A DNA stretch of 64,000 bases from Brevibacillus fluminis (GCF_003710825.1 NZ_RHHQ01000007.1:423903-487902); one strand, 5' to 3'; positions 44,544-53,370 are shown, numbered from the stretch's first letter. The notes: generated by a model from the sequence alone, not told the origin. Made by a program: numbers and translations.

Positions 44544-44551
44544 TACAAAAG

Positions 44552-44573
44552 ACGGGCAAATGCCCGTTTTTTC
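44552..44573. terminator. Terminator-like hairpin beside repeat copy 4
   Basis: ACGGGC (44552-44557) pairs with GCCCGT (44562-44567), T-run on the plus side and TTTTG on the minus side. It can end apt transcripts that read through the repeat. Confidence 0.8.
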
Positions 44574-44592
44574 GTTTTCATCGAACTACACC

Positions 44593-44621
44593 TTTACAAG
44601 CAACCCGACTTACCAGATAAT
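44593..44621 (+). promoter_or_regulatory. SigA-type promoter before relA
   Basis: TTTACA (44593-44598) and GATAAT (44616-44621), spacing 17 bp, 86 bp before relA. Confidence 0.65.
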
Positions 44622-44706
44622 AATATGAAACACCTACATTCTTTTCTTTCGGCTTGTCCGGAGGATTCACCATACATGAACAGGTTGCGTACAAGGGAAG
44701 GGACCT

Positions 44707-46875
44707 ATGATAAGCGGCGTAGAAGAAGTGATTAAGAAGGCGAGTGCCTATTTAACCGAAGCTGACGTGGTAATGATTAAGCGCGCTTATGAGATGGCGA
44801 ACAAGGCCCATGAAGGCCAAATTCGCAAATCAGGCGTTCCTTACATCATGCATCCGATTGCAGTAGCCGGGATTTTGGCCAATCTGCAGCTGGATGCAGT
44901 TACAGTGGCTGCAGGCTTCCTGCACGATGTAGTGGAAGATACGGACATTACGCTAGATATGCTCAGGCAGGAGTTCGGCAACGAAGTCGCTTTGCTTGTG
45001 GACGGCGTAACCAAGTTAGAAAAGATCAAGTACAAGTCCAAAGAAGAGCAGCTTGCGGAAAATCACCGGAAAATGCTGGTGGCCATGGCCCAGGACATTC
45101 GCGTGATTTTGATCAAGCTGGCTGACCGTCTGCACAACATGCGTACATTGAAGCACATGTCGGAAATCAAGCAGCGGGAAATCTCCGACGAGACGCTGGA
45201 GATTTATGTTCCATTGGCCCATCGTTTAGGGATTGCCTCGGTCAAATGGGAGCTGGAAGACACGGCGCTGCGCTATCTCAATCCGCAGCAGTATTACCGC
45301 ATCGTCAATCTGATGCAGAAAAAACGCGCGGAGCGAGAGGATTATTTAAAAGAAGCGTCCGCCAACATTCAGGAAAAGTTGAAAGAACTGCATATCGAGG
45401 CCGAGATTTCGGGCCGGCCTAAGCATATATACAGCATCTACAAGAAGATGACTACCCAGAACAAGCAGTTTTATGAGATTTATGACCTGCTTGCGCTGCG
45501 TGTAATCGTACAGGATATCCGAGACTGTTATGCCGTCCTCGGGATCGTCCACACGCTGTGGAAGCCGATGCCAGGACGTTTCAAAGATTACATTGCGATG
45601 CCGAAGGCAAACATGTATCAGTCGCTGCATACGACCGTGATCGGCCCAAAAGGGGAACCGCTCGAGGTGCAGATTCGCACATGGGACATGCACAGGACCG
45701 CTGAGATGGGGATTGCCGCGCACTGGGCATATAAGGAAGGCAAAAGTGTCGTCAAGGACTCGTTCGAGGAGAAAATCGGCAATCTGCGCGAAATCATCCA
45801 AGGACGCCAAGAGGAATCTCCAAGCGCACAGGAATTTATGGAATCGCTCAAGCAAGATTTGTTCTCTGACATGGTGTTCGTCTTTACGCCAAAAGGGGAC
45901 GTCGTGGAGCTGCCGAAAGGTTCCGTTCCACTGGACTTTGCGTACCGGATTCACTCGGCGGTCGGAAACAGGACGATCGGGGCCAAAGTCAACGGCAAGA
46001 TCGTGCCGCTTGATTATACGCTCGCTACGGGTGATATCGTAGAGATTCTCACCTCGAAGCATTCGTACGGGCCGAGCCAGGACTGGTTGAAGATCGCCAA
46101 ATCGGCGCAAGCCAGAGCGAAAATCAAGCAGTGGTTCAAAAAAGAGCGTCGCGAAGAAAACGTTGCCAAAGGCCAACAGATGGTCGAGATGGAAATCAAA
46201 GCACGCGGGTTCGATGTCAAAGAGGCCATGACAGAAGAAAATCTGAAGGAAGCCTCGGACAAGTTCAACTTCAGCGCGCATGAGGATATGTTCTCCGCAG
46301 TCGGCTATGGCGGCTTGACCGCCGCTCAAGTCGTGACGCGCCTCACCGATAAGCTGCGTAAAGAACGCGAAGAGCAGCAGGCGATACCAGAGTTCAAGTC
46401 GGCTGCTTCGCAAAAGCCGGCACGCAGTGAATCGGGCGTTAAGGTGAAAGGCGTGGAAAACTTGCTGGTGCGCCTGTCACGTTGCTGTACGCCGGTGCCG
46501 GGGGATGAGATCATCGGGTTTGTTACTCGCGGGCGAGGCGTCTCTGTGCACCGTCTGAACTGTCCAAACGTGTTGGCGGAAGATAATGAGGAGCGGTTGA
46601 TTGGCGTCGAGTGGGATCAGATTTTGACCCACAACTACAGCGTGGATATCGAAATCACCGGCCATGACCGCCACGGCCTGCTCAACGACGTGCTGCAGGT
46701 TGTGAGCGAAACCAAGACCAACATCTCTGCTGTAAGCGGTAAGGCAGACAAAAACAGGGTCGCCACCATTCACATGACGATCTCGATCAACAATGTGGAG
46801 CATTTGCACAAGGTTGTGGAGCGAATCAAGCGAATCAAAGACATTTACTCGGTGCGCCGGATTTTGAACACATAG
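44707..46875 (+). CDS. relA: (p)ppGpp synthetase/hydrolase RelA (Rel)
   Basis: The 722-aa bifunctional protein has the HD hydrolase (FLHDVVEDTD, LADRLHNMRTL), the synthetase domain (GRPKHIYSIYKKM, YDLLALRVIV, YQSLHTTVIGPKGEPLEVQIRT), TGS (FVFTPKGDVVELPKGSVPLDFAYRIHS), a helical and zinc-finger-like region with RCCTPVPGDEIIG, and a C-terminal ACT domain. Both catalytic sites look intact. It makes and destroys the stringent alarmone. The recJ-apt-relA-dtd order matches Bacillus. Start after AAGGGACC. Confidence 0.97.
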   Translation: MISGVEEVIKKASAYLTEADVVMIKRAYEMANKAHEGQIRKSGVPYIMHPIAVAGILANLQLDAVTVAAGFLHDVVEDTDITLDMLRQEFGNEVALLVDGVTKLEKIKYKSKEEQLAENHRKMLVAMAQDIRVILIKLADRLHNMRTLKHMSEIKQREISDETLEIYVPLAHRLGIASVKWELEDTALRYLNPQQYYRIVNLMQKKRAEREDYLKEASANIQEKLKELHIEAEISGRPKHIYSIYKKMTTQNKQFYEIYDLLALRVIVQDIRDCYAVLGIVHTLWKPMPGRFKDYIAMPKANMYQSLHTTVIGPKGEPLEVQIRTWDMHRTAEMGIAAHWAYKEGKSVVKDSFEEKIGNLREIIQGRQEESPSAQEFMESLKQDLFSDMVFVFTPKGDVVELPKGSVPLDFAYRIHSAVGNRTIGAKVNGKIVPLDYTLATGDIVEILTSKHSYGPSQDWLKIAKSAQARAKIKQWFKKERREENVAKGQQMVEMEIKARGFDVKEAMTEENLKEASDKFNFSAHEDMFSAVGYGGLTAAQVVTRLTDKLRKEREEQQAIPEFKSAASQKPARSESGVKVKGVENLLVRLSRCCTPVPGDEIIGFVTRGRGVSVHRLNCPNVLAEDNEERLIGVEWDQILTHNYSVDIEITGHDRHGLLNDVLQVVSETKTNISAVSGKADKNRVATIHMTISINNVEHLHKVVERIKRIKDIYSVRRILNT

Positions 46876-46886
46876 ACGGAATACAA

Positions 46887-46930
46887 CAAAAGCAGCGGCC
46901 CGGTTACGTGTGGGTCACTGCTTTTCTTTC
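46887..46930 (+). terminator. Terminator after relA
   Basis: AAAAGCAG-GGCCC pairs with GGGTC-CTGCTTTT, followed by CTTTC; one G-T pair. Confidence 0.75.
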
Positions 46931-46993
46931 ATGCGCGAAAAATGAATGTACTCGGCATGTGTAAAAGGAAATGAGTAGACAGGAGAGAAGAAG

Positions 46994-47431
46994 ATGCGCG
47001 TTGTTGTTCAGCGTTCCAAACAAGCGAGTGTAACAGTCGATCAGGAAATCGTTGGGCAGATTGAGCACGGCCTAGTTTTGTTGGTTGGCATCACACATAC
47101 AGATACCGAAAAAGATGTGGACTATGTGGCCGAAAAGGTGGCCAATCTACGGATTTTTGAAGACGAGGAAGGGAAAATGAACCGGTCCGTTTTGGACACA
47201 GGTGGACAAATTCTCTCGATCTCACAGTTTACCCTGTATGGCGATTGCCGTAAAGGTCGTCGTCCCAGCTTTATCGAGGCAGCGCGTCCTGAGCAGGCGG
47301 AACCGCTGTACGACTTGTTTAACCGCAAGCTGCGCGAGCGCGGCCTTATCGTGGAGACGGGGCGATTCGGGGCAATGATGGACGTGCAGCTGATCAACCA
47401 TGGGCCAACAACTTTGATTGTTGAATCATAA
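46994..47431 (+). CDS. dtd: D-aminoacyl-tRNA deacylase
   Basis: This 145-aa enzyme removes D-amino acids from tRNA. It has [16 protein letters not shown], the [19 protein letters not shown] motif and the C-terminal active-site loop [13 protein letters not shown]. The usual loop is NDGPVT; here it is NHGPTT, but the Gly-cisPro pair and the last Thr remain. AGGAGAGAAG precedes the ATG. Confidence 0.95.
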   Translation: MRVVVQRSKQASVTVDQEIVGQIEHGLVLLVGITHTDTEKDVDYVAEKVANLRIFEDEEGKMNRSVLDTGGQILSISQFTLYGDCRKGRRPSFIEAARPEQAEPLYDLFNRKLRERGLIVETGRFGAMMDVQLINHGPTTLIVES

Positions 47432-47477
47432 GGCTGCGATTCACACAACAAAAAAGGCCACGACCGCCAGACCATGC

Positions 47478-47528
47478 AAAAACCATCTCTTGGGCCGCAC
47501 AAACGGCTCTTGTGAGATGGTTTTTTTT
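47478..47528 (+). terminator. Terminator after dtd
   Basis: AAAACCATCTC pairs with GAGATGGTTTT, with an inner stem GGGCCG/CGGCTC, followed by eight Ts; convergent with the MerR gene. Confidence 0.9.
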
Positions 47529-47530
47529 CA

Positions 47531-48343
47531 CTAACGGACTGGAATATACAAATCCAACTGCGACTGCTCGTGCATGGGCCCGAGAAAGCGCTGGTCATAC
47601 CGTTCGAAATCGTAGCCTTCGACCGGCTCGAGATTGTACTCCTTCAGCCATTTGGCGTAAATGTTTTGGAATGTAGCTGCAATTTGCGTGGTCGGGCCAG
47701 TGTGCGTAAAGACAGCATATTTTTGCGACGGGATCGTGATCGCCCGCATGCCATCAGGGATGTCCACTACATGGGAGACTTCATAGCCAGCCACATAAAT
47801 CAGTAGCCCATCGGTTTTGCCGTCACATATGCCGTAGGACGCGTCCGGATTCACTTTATGCTGGACTTCATGCTCGCGTGGGATGAACCGCTGCCACATC
47901 GCAGGAATGCTGTCTTCTGTATTTGTACTGCGGTATTCCATTCCAACAATCGTCATTTCAGGTAAAACCACTACTTTTGGCTCGAGCATCATCGTTCCCC
48001 ATTTCTCAATTTGATTGTTCATCATTTCGACTGCACGCAATATGTTTTGCTTCTGCTCGATTTCCATCCGAATGCGCTCGGCATGCTCCTGCAGAATGCG
48101 TGAGATCAGGGCCGGATCGTCAAAAGCGTTGCTTTGGACGAGGCCGTTGATCACCTCTAACCCGAGGCCAAGCTGTCGCAGCATGAGAATATTGCGCAGG
48201 GTGGCTAACTGTTCCGGCGCGTAGTAACGGTACTGGTTCTCACTGCCGATATGCGTCGGCGAATACAGCCCGATGGCATCATAGTGCCGCAGCGTTTTGG
48301 TCGAGATTCCAAAGATTCTCGCGATTTGGCCGATCGTTAACAT
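47531..48343 (-). CDS. MerR-family regulator with GyrI-like effector domain
   Basis: The 270-aa protein has an N-terminal MerR HTH (MLTIGQIARIFGISTKTLRHYDAIGL...RYYAPEQL), a dimerisation coiled coil (ISRILQEHAERIRMEIEQKQNILRAVEMMNNQI) and a C-terminal GyrI-like/AraC effector-binding domain (VVVLPEMTIVGMEYRST...YDFERYDQRF). This is the BmrR/Mta-like drug-sensing layout. No transporter is next to it. GGAGG precedes the ATG, and a MerR-type long-spacer promoter lies upstream, suggesting autoregulation. Confidence 0.92.
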   Translation of the reverse strand: MLTIGQIARIFGISTKTLRHYDAIGLYSPTHIGSENQYRYYAPEQLATLRNILMLRQLGLGLEVINGLVQSNAFDDPALISRILQEHAERIRMEIEQKQNILRAVEMMNNQIEKWGTMMLEPKVVVLPEMTIVGMEYRSTNTEDSIPAMWQRFIPREHEVQHKVNPDASYGICDGKTDGLLIYVAGYEVSHVVDIPDGMRAITIPSQKYAVFTHTGPTTQIAATFQNIYAKWLKEYNLEPVEGYDFERYDQRFLGPMHEQSQLDLYIPVR

Positions 48344-48374
48344 CGCACGCCTCCTTTCTTTCGGCTACAACCGT

Positions 48375-48406
48375 ATCGTACATCATTGCCCTTGGGGAAA
48401 GGTCAA
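48375..48406 (-). promoter_or_regulatory. MerR-type promoter with 20-bp spacer
   Basis: On the minus strand TTGACC (48406-48401) and TACGAT (48380-48375) are 20 bp apart, with the partial dyad CCTTTCCCCAAGGG between them. Long spacers with a dyad are the mark of MerR-activated promoters. Confidence 0.6.
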
Positions 48407-48486
48407 TGGCGATTCCACATCTTTTTACAGTACCAGAAAAATGGCATTCGATGAAAACGTTTTTGCTGAAATAAATCGTGCAGATC

Positions 48487-48513
48487 TGTAACTTTTTGTG
48501 CGGTAGAGCCGTG
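48487..48513 (+). promoter_or_regulatory. Possible ECF-type promoter before the sigma factor gene
   Basis: TGTAAC (48487-48492) followed by a T-run, 17 bp, then CGTG (48510-48513) resembles ECF promoters (TGaAAC, CGTc). It would suit autoregulation of the sigma gene. Confidence 0.45.
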
Positions 48514-48541
48514 GAAAGGAGTGAAAGGGAGAGGGGGAGCC

Positions 48542-49045
48542 GTGAACCTAGATCACATCTATCGCCTGTACATGAAAGAAATTTACCTGTACCTCTACCG
48601 ATTGACGAGAAATGAAAAGCAGGCGGAAGAATTGACACAAGATACGTTCACCCGTGCCTACTTGTATCTCGATGACTACCAAGGGGAAAAAGTGAGGCCG
48701 TGGCTGTTTAAAGTCGCTTACCATGCGTTTGTCGATTGGCATCGCAAGCATCGGGCGCAAATTCCGATGGACCCTGTCGTCTTGCAAGAAATGGTGGAGC
48801 ACGCAGATGACAGAGGCAGTCCGGAGAAGCAGCTGTTGGAGAAGGAAGAGTGGCAAACGTTTCTGAAACTGCTCGACTTGCTTTCCGAAAAACAAAAACA
48901 GGTGCTGCTGCTTCGCTACAAGCACCATTTCACCTATGCAGAAATCGGCGAGGTGCTCGATGTAACGGCAGCAGATGTCAAGATAACCGTCTATCGCGGC
49001 AGGCAGAAGCTGCAGGTGATTTGGAAGGAGCGAATGAACAAATGA
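48542..49045 (+). CDS. ECF RNA polymerase sigma factor
   Basis: From GTG 48542 (GAGAGGGGGAG upstream) the product has 167 aa. Sigma2 is seen as RLYMKEIYLYLYRLTRNEKQAEELTQDTFTRAYLYLD plus RPWLFKVAYHAFVDWHRKH, and Sigma4 as LSEKQKQVLLLRYKHHFTYAEIGEVLDVTAADVKITVYRGRQKL. There is no sigma 1 or sigma 3. It overlaps by four bases (ATGA) a membrane regulator that is probably its anti-sigma factor. Signal unknown. Confidence 0.93.
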   Translation: MNLDHIYRLYMKEIYLYLYRLTRNEKQAEELTQDTFTRAYLYLDDYQGEKVRPWLFKVAYHAFVDWHRKHRAQIPMDPVVLQEMVEHADDRGSPEKQLLEKEEWQTFLKLLDLLSEKQKQVLLLRYKHHFTYAEIGEVLDVTAADVKITVYRGRQKLQVIWKERMNK

Positions 49046-50217
49046 AGGACAGCCACAACAATTCAGTCCAAAAGCTGCAGGCCTATTTGCGTGGCGAGCT
49101 GGACGAAGACGAGATTCGCAAGCTGCGAGCAGAGATTGCGCAGGATGCGATGCTGGAAAGCAAGCTGGAGAAGCTGATGTTTGACGAACTCCTCGCTGAT
49201 GATACGGATGAGCTACCGACGCTTTCCGAGCAAAAACAGCGGCAAATTTTGCGAAAGAGCAAGTGGCGCAGTAGATTCTCCCACATTTTTTTCACCACGG
49301 GGGGAATCACGGCGATCATCGTCGTACTGTTGATCGCTAGCCAGGTTTGCAATTATCTCTGGTTTTGGCCAGCGTCAAATGATTTCAAGCGGGTGATGGA
49401 CGATGTGGTCAGCTTTACCAATCCGGGCGTATCAATCGGCGGCGGGGGAACAAGCGGCGGCATGTTTTTTTCCATGGAGATGAAGTACGAGCTGAGGGAA
49501 CAAGTAGGTCGCGACCAAAAGCCGGTCGGGAAAGCTGAGAACCATGTTTTTTTGTTCACTCCCCGATTTTCTTATCAGTGGAATAATGGGTTCCATGACA
49601 ATTTGCTCTTTTTTCATTATCCGCAAACGGCGGAACAAGGGGACAGGTACAACCAGACGGTGGAGAGGTCAGGGTGGCGGAAGCTCGCCAAGCTGCCCGA
49701 TGGGACGGTCTCGCAGATGGCCATTTCGTTTGCAAAAACGATGACGCACGACGAGTATTTCGCGATCATGCGTAAATATGATCTGGACACGACGTGGCTG
49801 GCAATCGATACCGGGCAAGAAGAAGCAGAGGACGCTCACGCGCTGGGCAAAGGCGATGTATGGGGGTATGACCCTGATGCGCAATTTCTCTTTGCAGAAG
49901 GCTCACTGGAGGTAAATGGGGATGGACAGAGGAGAGCGAAGCTGTTGCTAAACGAGCTGGATTATTTGCAAAGCCAGAAGCAGCTGACCCTCGGGATGCT
50001 GAAGGATGCGCATTTTCGCTCAGATGTCAATCTGGAAGAGCGGATCGGCTATCTGAAGAAAAACGGGGTCAAGCTGTACGGGGCTGTTGTGACCGGACCG
50101 ACCAAAGAGTTGCTGAAGCTTGAGCAGGAGCCGATGCTTTTGCACCCGTATGTGGGGCAAATCGACTGGTGGAACTGGGACCAAGCCGGGTCACACGGAA
50201 TCGAATACAGTTATTAG
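49042..50217 (+). CDS. Anti-sigma factor (sigma-regulator type), membrane anchored
   Basis: The 391-aa product has an N-terminal cytoplasmic region (QKLQAYLRGELDEDEIRKLRAEIAQDAMLES), one membrane helix (FFTTGGITAIIVVLLIASQVC, about residues 89-109) and a large outside domain that looks like the sigma-factor regulator C-terminal family (VYLQSQKQLTLGML-like segment ELDYLQSQKQ, IGYLKKNGVKLYGAVVTGPTKELLKL). It is translationally coupled to the ECF sigma gene. I infer that it holds the sigma factor until an envelope signal arrives. A much longer in-frame ORF upstream is a shadow of the sigma gene. Confidence 0.82.
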   Translation: MKDSHNNSVQKLQAYLRGELDEDEIRKLRAEIAQDAMLESKLEKLMFDELLADDTDELPTLSEQKQRQILRKSKWRSRFSHIFFTTGGITAIIVVLLIASQVCNYLWFWPASNDFKRVMDDVVSFTNPGVSIGGGGTSGGMFFSMEMKYELREQVGRDQKPVGKAENHVFLFTPRFSYQWNNGFHDNLLFFHYPQTAEQGDRYNQTVERSGWRKLAKLPDGTVSQMAISFAKTMTHDEYFAIMRKYDLDTTWLAIDTGQEEAEDAHALGKGDVWGYDPDAQFLFAEGSLEVNGDGQRRAKLLLNELDYLQSQKQLTLGMLKDAHFRSDVNLEERIGYLKKNGVKLYGAVVTGPTKELLKLEQEPMLLHPYVGQIDWWNWDQAGSHGIEYSY

Positions 50218-50228
50218 ATAAAAAAAGT

Positions 50229-50267
50229 GGCACCCCTGGCGTTTATGTCAAAAGGGGTGCTTTTGCT
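50229..50267. terminator. Bidirectional terminator between anti-sigma and CBS-GGDEF genes
   Basis: AAAAG-GGCACCCC pairs with GGGGTGC-CTTTT; usable in both directions between the convergent genes. Confidence 0.8.
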
Positions 50268-50282
50268 AGTTTCCGCAGGTTT

Positions 50283-51089
50283 TCAATTGTGGTGGGCCAG
50301 TGCGGCATTTTTTTTCATCTGAGATGTTTGGAGACTGGTCCGGTTCAGGATGTCCCGGAAGGTTGGGGAAGGGGAGGTGAATGTACTATGGTGCCTGTAC
50401 ATGGCAACCGCTGCGCTATAGATAACCTGATCGCATACGAAAGGCTGCGATAGCCGTTCAACCAGACGCTGGGCATGCTCCTGCGAGTGGGTAGTCAGTA
50501 CAATGAATTCGTCGCCGGCAAAGCGGCAGATCGCATCGCTTTCGAGCGCACATTGGCGCAACTGCTCGCTGAAATGGGTCAAAACCTGGTCGCCGACCAT
50601 ATGGCCAAATTCTTTGTTGACGATGCCGAAATCGTTCATGTCCACAAACAAAAACCAGAAGGGCTGTCCGGAAGCTAGCAATTGCTCGGTGATATAAGTG
50701 ATGTACGGACTGCGGTAAAGCTTTGTCAGCGGGTCCAACATCATGCTGATGCTGGCCATCACTGTTTCGCGTGTTACAATCCCTTCCAGCTGGCCTTCTC
50801 GCATCACAACCAATCGCTCGATCTCATGCCGCTGCATCGTGTTCATCGCGTCAAAAATAGATAGGTCAGGCGAGACCGCGATGAGTTTGGTGGTCATCGC
50901 GTCTGCTACCAAACGGTTCGGATGGCTTGTCCGGACATTGCGCGAGGTGATGATGCCGATCACCTGCTCCGCTTCAACGACGACAAGCGAACCAATCTTA
51001 AAGGCATCCATTTTCTCGCCTGCGGCTTTGACGCTTTTATCCGATGTAATCGTATGCACGTCTCGAGTCAAAATGTGAGCCAACTTCAC
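50283..51089 (-). CDS. CBS-GGDEF signalling protein
   Basis: The 268-aa product starts at GTG 51089. Two CBS domains (LTRDVHTITSDKSVKAAGEKM...GIITSRNVR and DAMTTKLIAVSPDLSIFDAMNTM...GIVTRETV) precede a short GGDEF domain (DPLTKLYRSPYI, FLFVDMNDFGIVNKEFGHMVGDQVL, RFAGDEFIVL). The signature is AGDEF instead of GGDEF; some AGDEF proteins still make c-di-GMP, so activity cannot be decided. CBS domains often sense adenine nucleotides. It overlaps the gene upstream by four bases. Confidence 0.88.
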   Translation of the reverse strand: MKLAHILTRDVHTITSDKSVKAAGEKMDAFKIGSLVVVEAEQVIGIITSRNVRTSHPNRLVADAMTTKLIAVSPDLSIFDAMNTMQRHEIERLVVMREGQLEGIVTRETVMASISMMLDPLTKLYRSPYITYITEQLLASGQPFWFLFVDMNDFGIVNKEFGHMVGDQVLTHFSEQLRQCALESDAICRFAGDEFIVLTTHSQEHAQRLVERLSQPFVCDQVIYSAAVAMYRHHSTFTSPSPTFRDILNRTSLQTSQMKKNAALAHHN

Positions 51090-51439
51090 TTCAAATCAAC
51101 CTCTCGATTCACTTTGATAGACAGCTTCACTTCAGAGCGCAAAACCATGTACTCATTAAAGATTGATTCTGTTTCTTCAAAGGCTATTTGCATCAAGGTT
51201 TCACGATCGAGCATTTCCAGCAGCGTTTTCTTGACCAGAAGCGCTTCGATCTTGGCATGGTCGAGATGGATCACCTCAAATTGATCGGGAGAGAGTGCTT
51301 CTGCCATTCGCCGTACTGCCTCTGGCCCGATTGGCGCTTTTTTGCCGATAATCAGCAAATCTTGCATGGGAGGCATCTCAAATTCGGTTATATGTAAGGA
51401 TAAAGACGCTTTTCGTGAGTACGGACTTCCATTGATCAT
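51086..51439 (-). CDS. Unknown protein coupled to the CBS-GGDEF protein
   Basis: From ATG 51439 (GAGGGA seven bases upstream) the product has 117 aa. No family was recognised. It is mixed alpha/beta with a LLIIGKKAPIGPEAVRRMAEAL segment, an acidic helical stretch (LLEMLDRETLMQIAFEETESIFNEYM) and a basic C-terminus. Its stop overlaps the CBS-GGDEF start, so the two are made together. It could be a sensor or partner of the cyclase (inference). Promoter not identified. Confidence 0.72.
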   Translation of the reverse strand: MINGSPYSRKASLSLHITEFEMPPMQDLLIIGKKAPIGPEAVRRMAEALSPDQFEVIHLDHAKIEALLVKKTLLEMLDRETLMQIAFEETESIFNEYMVLRSEVKLSIKVNREVDLK

Positions 51440-51570
51440 GTGCATTCCCTCATCATTGAATTAGTCAATCTCTTCATAATTTACAGTTCTAAACAAATTT
51501 TTACAAGCATTCTGTAGGTAAAAAGTAGAAAATGACGAAGCTTGTTTTTAGTTAAATTGAACTACATGGC

Positions 51571-51614
51571 AAAAACGAACGAGCCCGGGAGGTTCTCCAA
51601 GGGCTCGTTCGTTT
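51571..51614 (-). terminator. Terminator after the amidase gene
   Basis: AAACGAACGAGCCC pairs perfectly with GGGCTCGTTCGTTT; on the minus strand the T-run continues. Confidence 0.9.
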
Positions 51615-51627
51615 GATTGACAGGAGA

Positions 51628-53223
51628 TTATCGGATCGATGCAAAGTATTTCACAATGCCGGTGTATAACCCTTGTGCTGCAGCGTCTTGCTGGCTGTCC
51701 GAACGCACGGCGAGCTCTTCTTGCGGGTTGGTGAGGAAGCCGACCTCTGCCAGTATAGATATCACCGGATTTTCACGCAGTACGTAATAGTCGCCAAAAC
51801 GGGATTGTAGGTTGGCGTAATTCGTCGCTAGGACGAGCTCATTTTGGACGATGGAAGCGAGCTTGCCAGAGGTCGTCTGGTTGTAGTAAAAGACGATCGA
51901 CCCGTTTGTCTGCGTATTGGGATGTGTGTTGTGGTGAATACTGACAAATAGATTTGCTTTGTTCGTGATGGCTACATCCACCCGCTGTTGAAGGGTCAAG
52001 GCACGGTCGTCGGAACGAGTCATGATCACGGTCGCGCCGGAGGCCTCGAGCTTGTTGCGGAGCTTGAGGGCTACCTGCAGGTTGATCGTTTTTTCCAGCG
52101 TGGAATAGCTTGTACCGGTTGCGCCGCTGTCTGTTCCACCATGCCCCGGATCGACGACGATGATTTTCCCATGCAATTCGTCGCCTTTGACGACGATTGG
52201 TGTCGAGTTGTCAGGCTGATCGTCAGTCGTGACCAGCCAGCTCGCGATATAGCCAATCTGCCCGTTGGCCAGCTTGATCTGGTACCAGTCACCGGAGCTT
52301 GCGACAAGTGTCAGCTTGTCACCAGTTTGCACACGAGTCAGAATCGCAGTGTTCGTGCCAGGGCCCGTACGAATATTGGTGTCGGAGCCGAGCACCGTCA
52401 CCGTCTTTGCGGTAGGCGAGTGTGTCGGTGGCGTGCTTGGGACGGTGCGCTCTGGCTTGGTAACGAGCCAATTGGCGACCCAGCCGGTTTTTCCGTCAGG
52501 CGTTTGGACTTGGTACCAGTCGCCGTCCGCACCGAGTACGGTCAGTACCGTTCCCAAAGACATCGTTGTCAACAAGTCGCTGTCTGTCGTAGGCATGCTG
52601 CGCAGGTTGACGGCAGGCGCATTCACCTTGATGGTCCCGAGTGAAGCAGGCGGGTTCGGAGCGGTCGGATTGGTGCTTGTATCCGGTGTTGTCGGATTCC
52701 CAGATTGTGCGGCGACGCCCGGTTGAATCCAGGCGGCCATACCGTCGTACATGATTTGTGACCAGCCGTTCGAGCTGCTCTGGACCGTAACCTGATCGCC
52801 TTCGCTGATTTGTCCAATCGGCGCTTGCGACGCATTAGGTGCGGCATAAACGTTAACGGTTACGTGTAGTTGGATGGCAGTGCCTGCCTGTCCAGACACA
52901 GGAGGCTTTTGCGTTACGGTACCAGCCGATCCTGCTGGTTTCGCGGGTGCTGTGGTGGAAGCAGTTTCTTTAACCAGCCAACCGGCTACCCATCCTATCT
53001 GATTGGAGGGCAGTCGTATTTGCAGCCAATCGCCTTGCTGCTTTTCGACGGTGTAGCTCGTGCCGAGTGGCAAGGTGGTGGTGACCGAGGAGGTTAAGCT
53101 TGGGCCGGTACGCACGTTTAATTTGTCGACGGTTGTTTGTATGGTGCGGGCAGAGGCATAGCTGGGAAGCCCTCCGCAAATGAGTGTGCCTGCAACGACA
53201 AAGGCAAGAAGACGTTTTAACAC
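51628..53223 (-). CDS. N-acetylmuramoyl-L-alanine amidase with four SH3b domains
   Basis: The 531-aa exported protein has a signal peptide (to SYASA, residue 25), four bacterial SH3-type repeats (KLNVRTGPSLTSS; VNVYAAPNASQ; AVNLRSMPTTDSD; DTNIRTGPGTNT), each followed by a GW..W-type strand, and a C-terminal Amidase_3 domain with VDPGHGGTDSGA, STLEKTINL, VSIHHNTHP and ILAEVGFLTN, giving the zinc ligands and catalytic Glu. It cuts the glycan-peptide bond in peptidoglycan. B. subtilis YrvJ has the same layout near dtd-hisS, but here the gene is inverted. Confidence 0.93.
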   Translation of the reverse strand: MLKRLLAFVVAGTLICGGLPSYASARTIQTTVDKLNVRTGPSLTSSVTTTLPLGTSYTVEKQQGDWLQIRLPSNQIGWVAGWLVKETASTTAPAKPAGSAGTVTQKPPVSGQAGTAIQLHVTVNVYAAPNASQAPIGQISEGDQVTVQSSSNGWSQIMYDGMAAWIQPGVAAQSGNPTTPDTSTNPTAPNPPASLGTIKVNAPAVNLRSMPTTDSDLLTTMSLGTVLTVLGADGDWYQVQTPDGKTGWVANWLVTKPERTVPSTPPTHSPTAKTVTVLGSDTNIRTGPGTNTAILTRVQTGDKLTLVASSGDWYQIKLANGQIGYIASWLVTTDDQPDNSTPIVVKGDELHGKIIVVDPGHGGTDSGATGTSYSTLEKTINLQVALKLRNKLEASGATVIMTRSDDRALTLQQRVDVAITNKANLFVSIHHNTHPNTQTNGSIVFYYNQTTSGKLASIVQNELVLATNYANLQSRFGDYYVLRENPVISILAEVGFLTNPQEELAVRSDSQQDAAAQGLYTGIVKYFASIR

Positions 53224-53370
53224 TGTTGAACTCCCTTTCTGATAAACTCGCTGATGTTTGCCAAATTCTTCTTTGGAAAGGTTCTTGCATCATCCTGCAT
53301 TTTCCTGCAAGAAGAGACAAAATCAGCGTGATTTGATGGTAATTCGAAAATCTGCCACAGGAGGATTCCT

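Noticed and set aside
45346..46413. A 355-codon open frame on the minus strand opposite relA
   Set aside because: Shadow of relA with Phe/Leu/His-rich composition.
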